Assembly: GCA_035575095.1 (NCBI GenBank)
Contig: DATLYF010000071.1
Span: 1 to 6,911 of the forward strand
Reading direction: 5' to 3'
Length of the DNA stretch: 6,911 nt
From: DATLYF01 sp035575095
GTDB taxonomy: Bacteria; Pseudomonadota; Gammaproteobacteria; Competibacterales; Competibacteraceae
Shown here: positions 4,646 through 6,911 of the stretch, piece by piece
How the letters are laid out: each line of letters begins with the position of its first letter
Position numbering within the stretch: position 1 is the stretch's first letter
Notes under the pieces: model-generated
Databases searched by the model: none
The model's input: only the letters and a program-made list of their open reading frames with translations
What the model was told of the DNA's origin: nothing
Translations under genes and position numbers: made by a program

Positions 4646-6157
4646 ATGGAAGCCTTGACCGCATTGTTCGAATCCGGCTTCACCGTGGCCCTGAGCCCGG
4701 ACAAGCTGATGTGGGCGCTGCTCGGCTGCACCCTGGGCACGGCGATCGGCGTGCTGCCCGGCGTCGGCCCGGCGGTGACCGTGGCGCTGCTGCTGCCGGT
4801 GGCGCAGAGCATCGACCCGACCAGCTCGCTGATCATGTTCGCCGGCATCTACTACGGCGCCATGTTCGGCGGCTCCACCACTTCCATCCTGCTCAACACC
4901 CCGGGCGAATCGGGCTCCATCATCAGCGCCCTGGAGGGCAACAAGATGGCCCGCGCCGGCCGCGCCGGACCGGCCCTGGCCACCGCCGCCATCGGTTCGT
5001 TCATCGCCGGCAGCATCGCCACCCTGCTGCTCACCCTGGTCGCGCCCTTCGTCGCCGACCTGGCGATCCGGCTGGGACCGGCCGACAACTTCGCGCTGAT
5101 GGTGTTCACCTTCGTGGCGGTCTCCGCGGTGCTGGGCGCCTCGCCGCTCAGGGGCCTGACCAGTTTGTTCATCGGCCTGGCCATCGGCATGACCGGCATC
5201 GAACAGCAGTCCGGCCAGCCGCGCTTCACCCTCGGCATCCTGCAGCTCGCCGACGGCATCGACGTGGTGGTGGTGGTGCTGGGGCTGTTCGCCGTGGGTG
5301 AGACCCTGTACATGGCCGCCTACGAGGGCCGGCTGAAGAGCCGGGTGGAAACGGTCGGCTCGTCGCTCTGGATGACGGCCAGGGACTGGGCGCGCTCCTG
5401 GAAGCCCTGGCTGCGCGGCACCGTCATTGGCTTCCCGCTGGGCACCATCCCGGCCGGCGGCACCGAGCTGCCCACCTTCCTCTCCTACAGCCTGGAGCGC
5501 AAGCTGAGCCGCCATCCGGAGGAGTTCGGCAAGGGCGCCATCGAGGGCGTAGCCGGCCCGGAGGCGGCCAACAACGCCGCCGCCGCCGGCACCCTGGTGC
5601 CGTTGCTGACCCTGGGCCTGCCTACCTCGGCCACCGCCGCCATCATCCTGGCCGCGTTCCAGCAGTACAACATCCAGCCCGGACCGCTGCTGTTCGACAC
5701 CGACCCGGCGCTGGTCTGGGGCCTGATCGCCAGCCTCTACGTGGGCAATGTGATGCTGCTCATCCTCAACCTGCCGCTGGTGGGACTGTGGGCGCGGCTG
5801 CTCTACATCCCGCGGCCTTACCTGTATGCCGGCATCGTCATCTTCGCCACCATGGGCGCCTATGCACTGCGCCAATCCTGGTTCGACCTGCTGCTGCTGT
5901 TCCTCATCGGCATCCTGGGCTTCCTCATGCGCCGCTACAGCTTCCCGGTGGTGCCGCTGGTGGTGGGGCTGATCGTCGGGCCGATCGCCGAGACCCAGTT
6001 CCGCCGGGCGCTGGCCATCAGCGAGGGCGATCTCACGGTGTTCCTCACTCATCCCATCGCCGCCACCATCCTGGCCATCGCCGCCGCCTTGGTGATCGTG
6101 CCGCGGCTGCTGTACTGGCTGAGCCGGCGCCGCAGCCGCGCTGTGCGGGCGGCGTGA
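4646..6157 (+). CDS. tctA: TTT transporter large membrane subunit TctA
   Basis: Polytopic inner-membrane protein of 503 residues (family about 500) that forms the translocation path with TctB and receives ligand from TctC. The two repeated family blocks are intact: GTAIGVLPGVGPAVTVALLLP (31-51) with GIYYGAMFGGSTTSILLNTP (67-86) in the first half, and GAIEGVAGPEAANNAAAAG (297-315) with LTLGLPTSATAAII (321-334) in the second. About ten to twelve hydrophobic segments are visible, and the Arg-rich tail (SRRRSR) should be cytoplasmic. The start is ATG 4646, two bases after the tctB stop; the frame is open further upstream but only over tctB. A run of five GTG codons (5264-5278) encodes consecutive valines in a helix; slippage there would stay in frame. 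No frameshift or missing motif is seen. Ion coupling is presumed but not readable from the sequence. Confidence 0.97.
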   Translation: MEALTALFESGFTVALSPDKLMWALLGCTLGTAIGVLPGVGPAVTVALLLPVAQSIDPTSSLIMFAGIYYGAMFGGSTTSILLNTPGESGSIISALEGNKMARAGRAGPALATAAIGSFIAGSIATLLLTLVAPFVADLAIRLGPADNFALMVFTFVAVSAVLGASPLRGLTSLFIGLAIGMTGIEQQSGQPRFTLGILQLADGIDVVVVVLGLFAVGETLYMAAYEGRLKSRVETVGSSLWMTARDWARSWKPWLRGTVIGFPLGTIPAGGTELPTFLSYSLERKLSRHPEEFGKGAIEGVAGPEAANNAAAAGTLVPLLTLGLPTSATAAIILAAFQQYNIQPGPLLFDTDPALVWGLIASLYVGNVMLLILNLPLVGLWARLLYIPRPYLYAGIVIFATMGAYALRQSWFDLLLLFLIGILGFLMRRYSFPVVPLVVGLIVGPIAETQFRRALAISEGDLTVFLTHPIAATILAIAAALVIVPRLLYWLSRRRSRAVRAA

Positions 6158-6167
6158 TCGACCCGGC

Positions 6168-6911
6168 ATGCTGACCGCCGCCCAAGCCCGGTCCATCGTC
6201 TGCTCCCTGGCCATCGGCGCCGTCGGCGGTGTGCTGTTCCACGCGCTGCAGGTGCCGCTGGCCTGGATGCTGGGGCCGATGTGCTTCAACATCCTGGCGG
6301 CGCTGCTGCGGCTGCCGGTGCACACGCCCCCGGCCCTGCGCAACGGCCTGCTGCCGGTGCTGGGGGTGTATCTGGGCAGCTCCTTCACCCCCGAGACCGT
6401 GGAGCGGGCCGGGCAATGGCCATGGAGCCTGGCCGGCGTGATGCTGTTCGTGTTCCTCTGCACCGCGCTGGTGGCCTGGTACTACCGCCGGGTGGCGGGT
6501 TTCGACCGCATCACCGCGCTGTTCTCGGCGGGACCGGGCGCGCTCACGGCGATGATCTTGACCGGTGCTGCCCTAGGCGGGGACGAGCGGCGCATCGCCC
6601 TGGCCCAGTCGCTGCGCCTGACCCTGCTGGTGCTGGTGTTGCCACCGCTCATCTTCGCCCTGAGCAGCCAGCCGCCGCGCAGCGCCACGCTGGAGGTGGC
6701 CGCGCGCGCCTTCGACCTGCGCCAGCTCGCGCTGCTAGCGGTGGGCTGCGCACTGTCTGTGCTGTTGTTCAAGCGGCTGCACGTGCCGACACCGCAGCTC
6801 GCCGGGCCGATGCTGGCCAGCGCCGTTCTCTACCTGTCCGGACTGGTGGCCCTGGACCTGCCCCACTGGCTGTTAGAGGCGACGCTGTGGATTCTCGGCT
6901 CGGCGGTGGGG
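6168..6911 (+). CDS. AbrB-family (PF05145) membrane protein, 3' end outside window
   Basis: The frame runs from ATG 6168 to the window end without a stop, giving 248 codons of a family usually about 350 residues long. It is a multi-spanning hydrophobic protein with the internal duplication of this family: VPLAWMLGPM at 29-38 recurs as VPTPQLAGPM at 206-215, exactly 177 residues later. FSAGPGALTAMILTGAALGG (119-138) is another family hallmark. The start lies 10 bases after the tctA stop with no clear ribosome binding site, so translation probably depends on coupling to tctA. The family was labelled 'ammonia monooxygenase' or 'AbrB transcriptional regulator' in databases, but the sequence is a membrane protein and is unrelated to the Bacillus AbrB repressor. 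Such genes often follow tctA in TTT operons; a transport-related or accessory role is inferred, not demonstrated. Family call is strong, function unknown. Confidence 0.88.
   Translation, partial: MLTAAQARSIVCSLAIGAVGGVLFHALQVPLAWMLGPMCFNILAALLRLPVHTPPALRNGLLPVLGVYLGSSFTPETVERAGQWPWSLAGVMLFVFLCTALVAWYYRRVAGFDRITALFSAGPGALTAMILTGAALGGDERRIALAQSLRLTLLVLVLPPLIFALSSQPPRSATLEVAARAFDLRQLALLAVGCALSVLLFKRLHVPTPQLAGPMLASAVLYLSGLVALDLPHWLLEATLWILGSAVG

Noticed and set aside
5264..5278. Run of five GTG codons in tctA as a phase-variable repeat
   Set aside because: Changes of one unit keep the frame and only alter a valine run in a membrane helix, so on/off switching is not possible.
4583..6463. Minus-strand open frame of 626 codons opposite tctA
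   Set aside because: It is longer than tctA but its product is Gln/His/Arg/Gly-rich low complexity, spans tctA and neighbouring ends, and resembles no family. It is a by-product of high GC third positions.

Overview
The window comes from a high-GC proteobacterium. The strong G/C bias at third codon positions, dense gene packing, YciA-type thioesterase and Tct-type genes fit a gamma- or beta-proteobacterium. The genus cannot be told from this stretch. Eight protein genes cover almost everything. No RNA gene, IS element, CRISPR array or attachment site was seen, and no gene-free stretch exceeds 175 bases.

Left half, minus strand, in transcription order (right to left): a YciA-like acyl-CoA thioesterase (3025-2621), then after a 119-base gap a three-gene signalling unit. 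That unit is a TctD/OmpR-type response regulator (2501-1833), a TctE-type membrane histidine kinase (1836-436) and the first 147 codons of a secreted type-1 solute-binding protein (443 to the window edge). The last three genes overlap by 4 and 8 bases and are almost certainly co-transcribed.

Right half, plus strand: a 173-base divergent intergenic region carries a plausible sigma70 promoter. It leads into tctC (periplasmic binding protein), tctB (small membrane subunit), tctA (large membrane subunit) and the first 248 codons of an AbrB-family (PF05145) membrane protein. Gaps are 2, 2 and 10 bases, so this is one operon.

Together this is a tripartite tricarboxylate transporter (TTT) locus with its own two-component system. 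The likely circuit is that TctE senses an external carboxylate, phosphorylates TctD, and TctD activates tctCBA. The true substrate cannot be read from sequence. The least ordinary points are a second solute-binding protein, of a different family from TctC, fused translationally to the sensor kinase gene (the arrangement of phosphoglycerate PgtA/B/C), and an ATAACG-core motif in both intergenic regions, once inside a 23-bp inverted repeat upstream of tctD. The AbrB-family gene trailing tctA is a possible extra transporter-associated component. No clearly new system is visible; most of the window is a well-formed member of known families.
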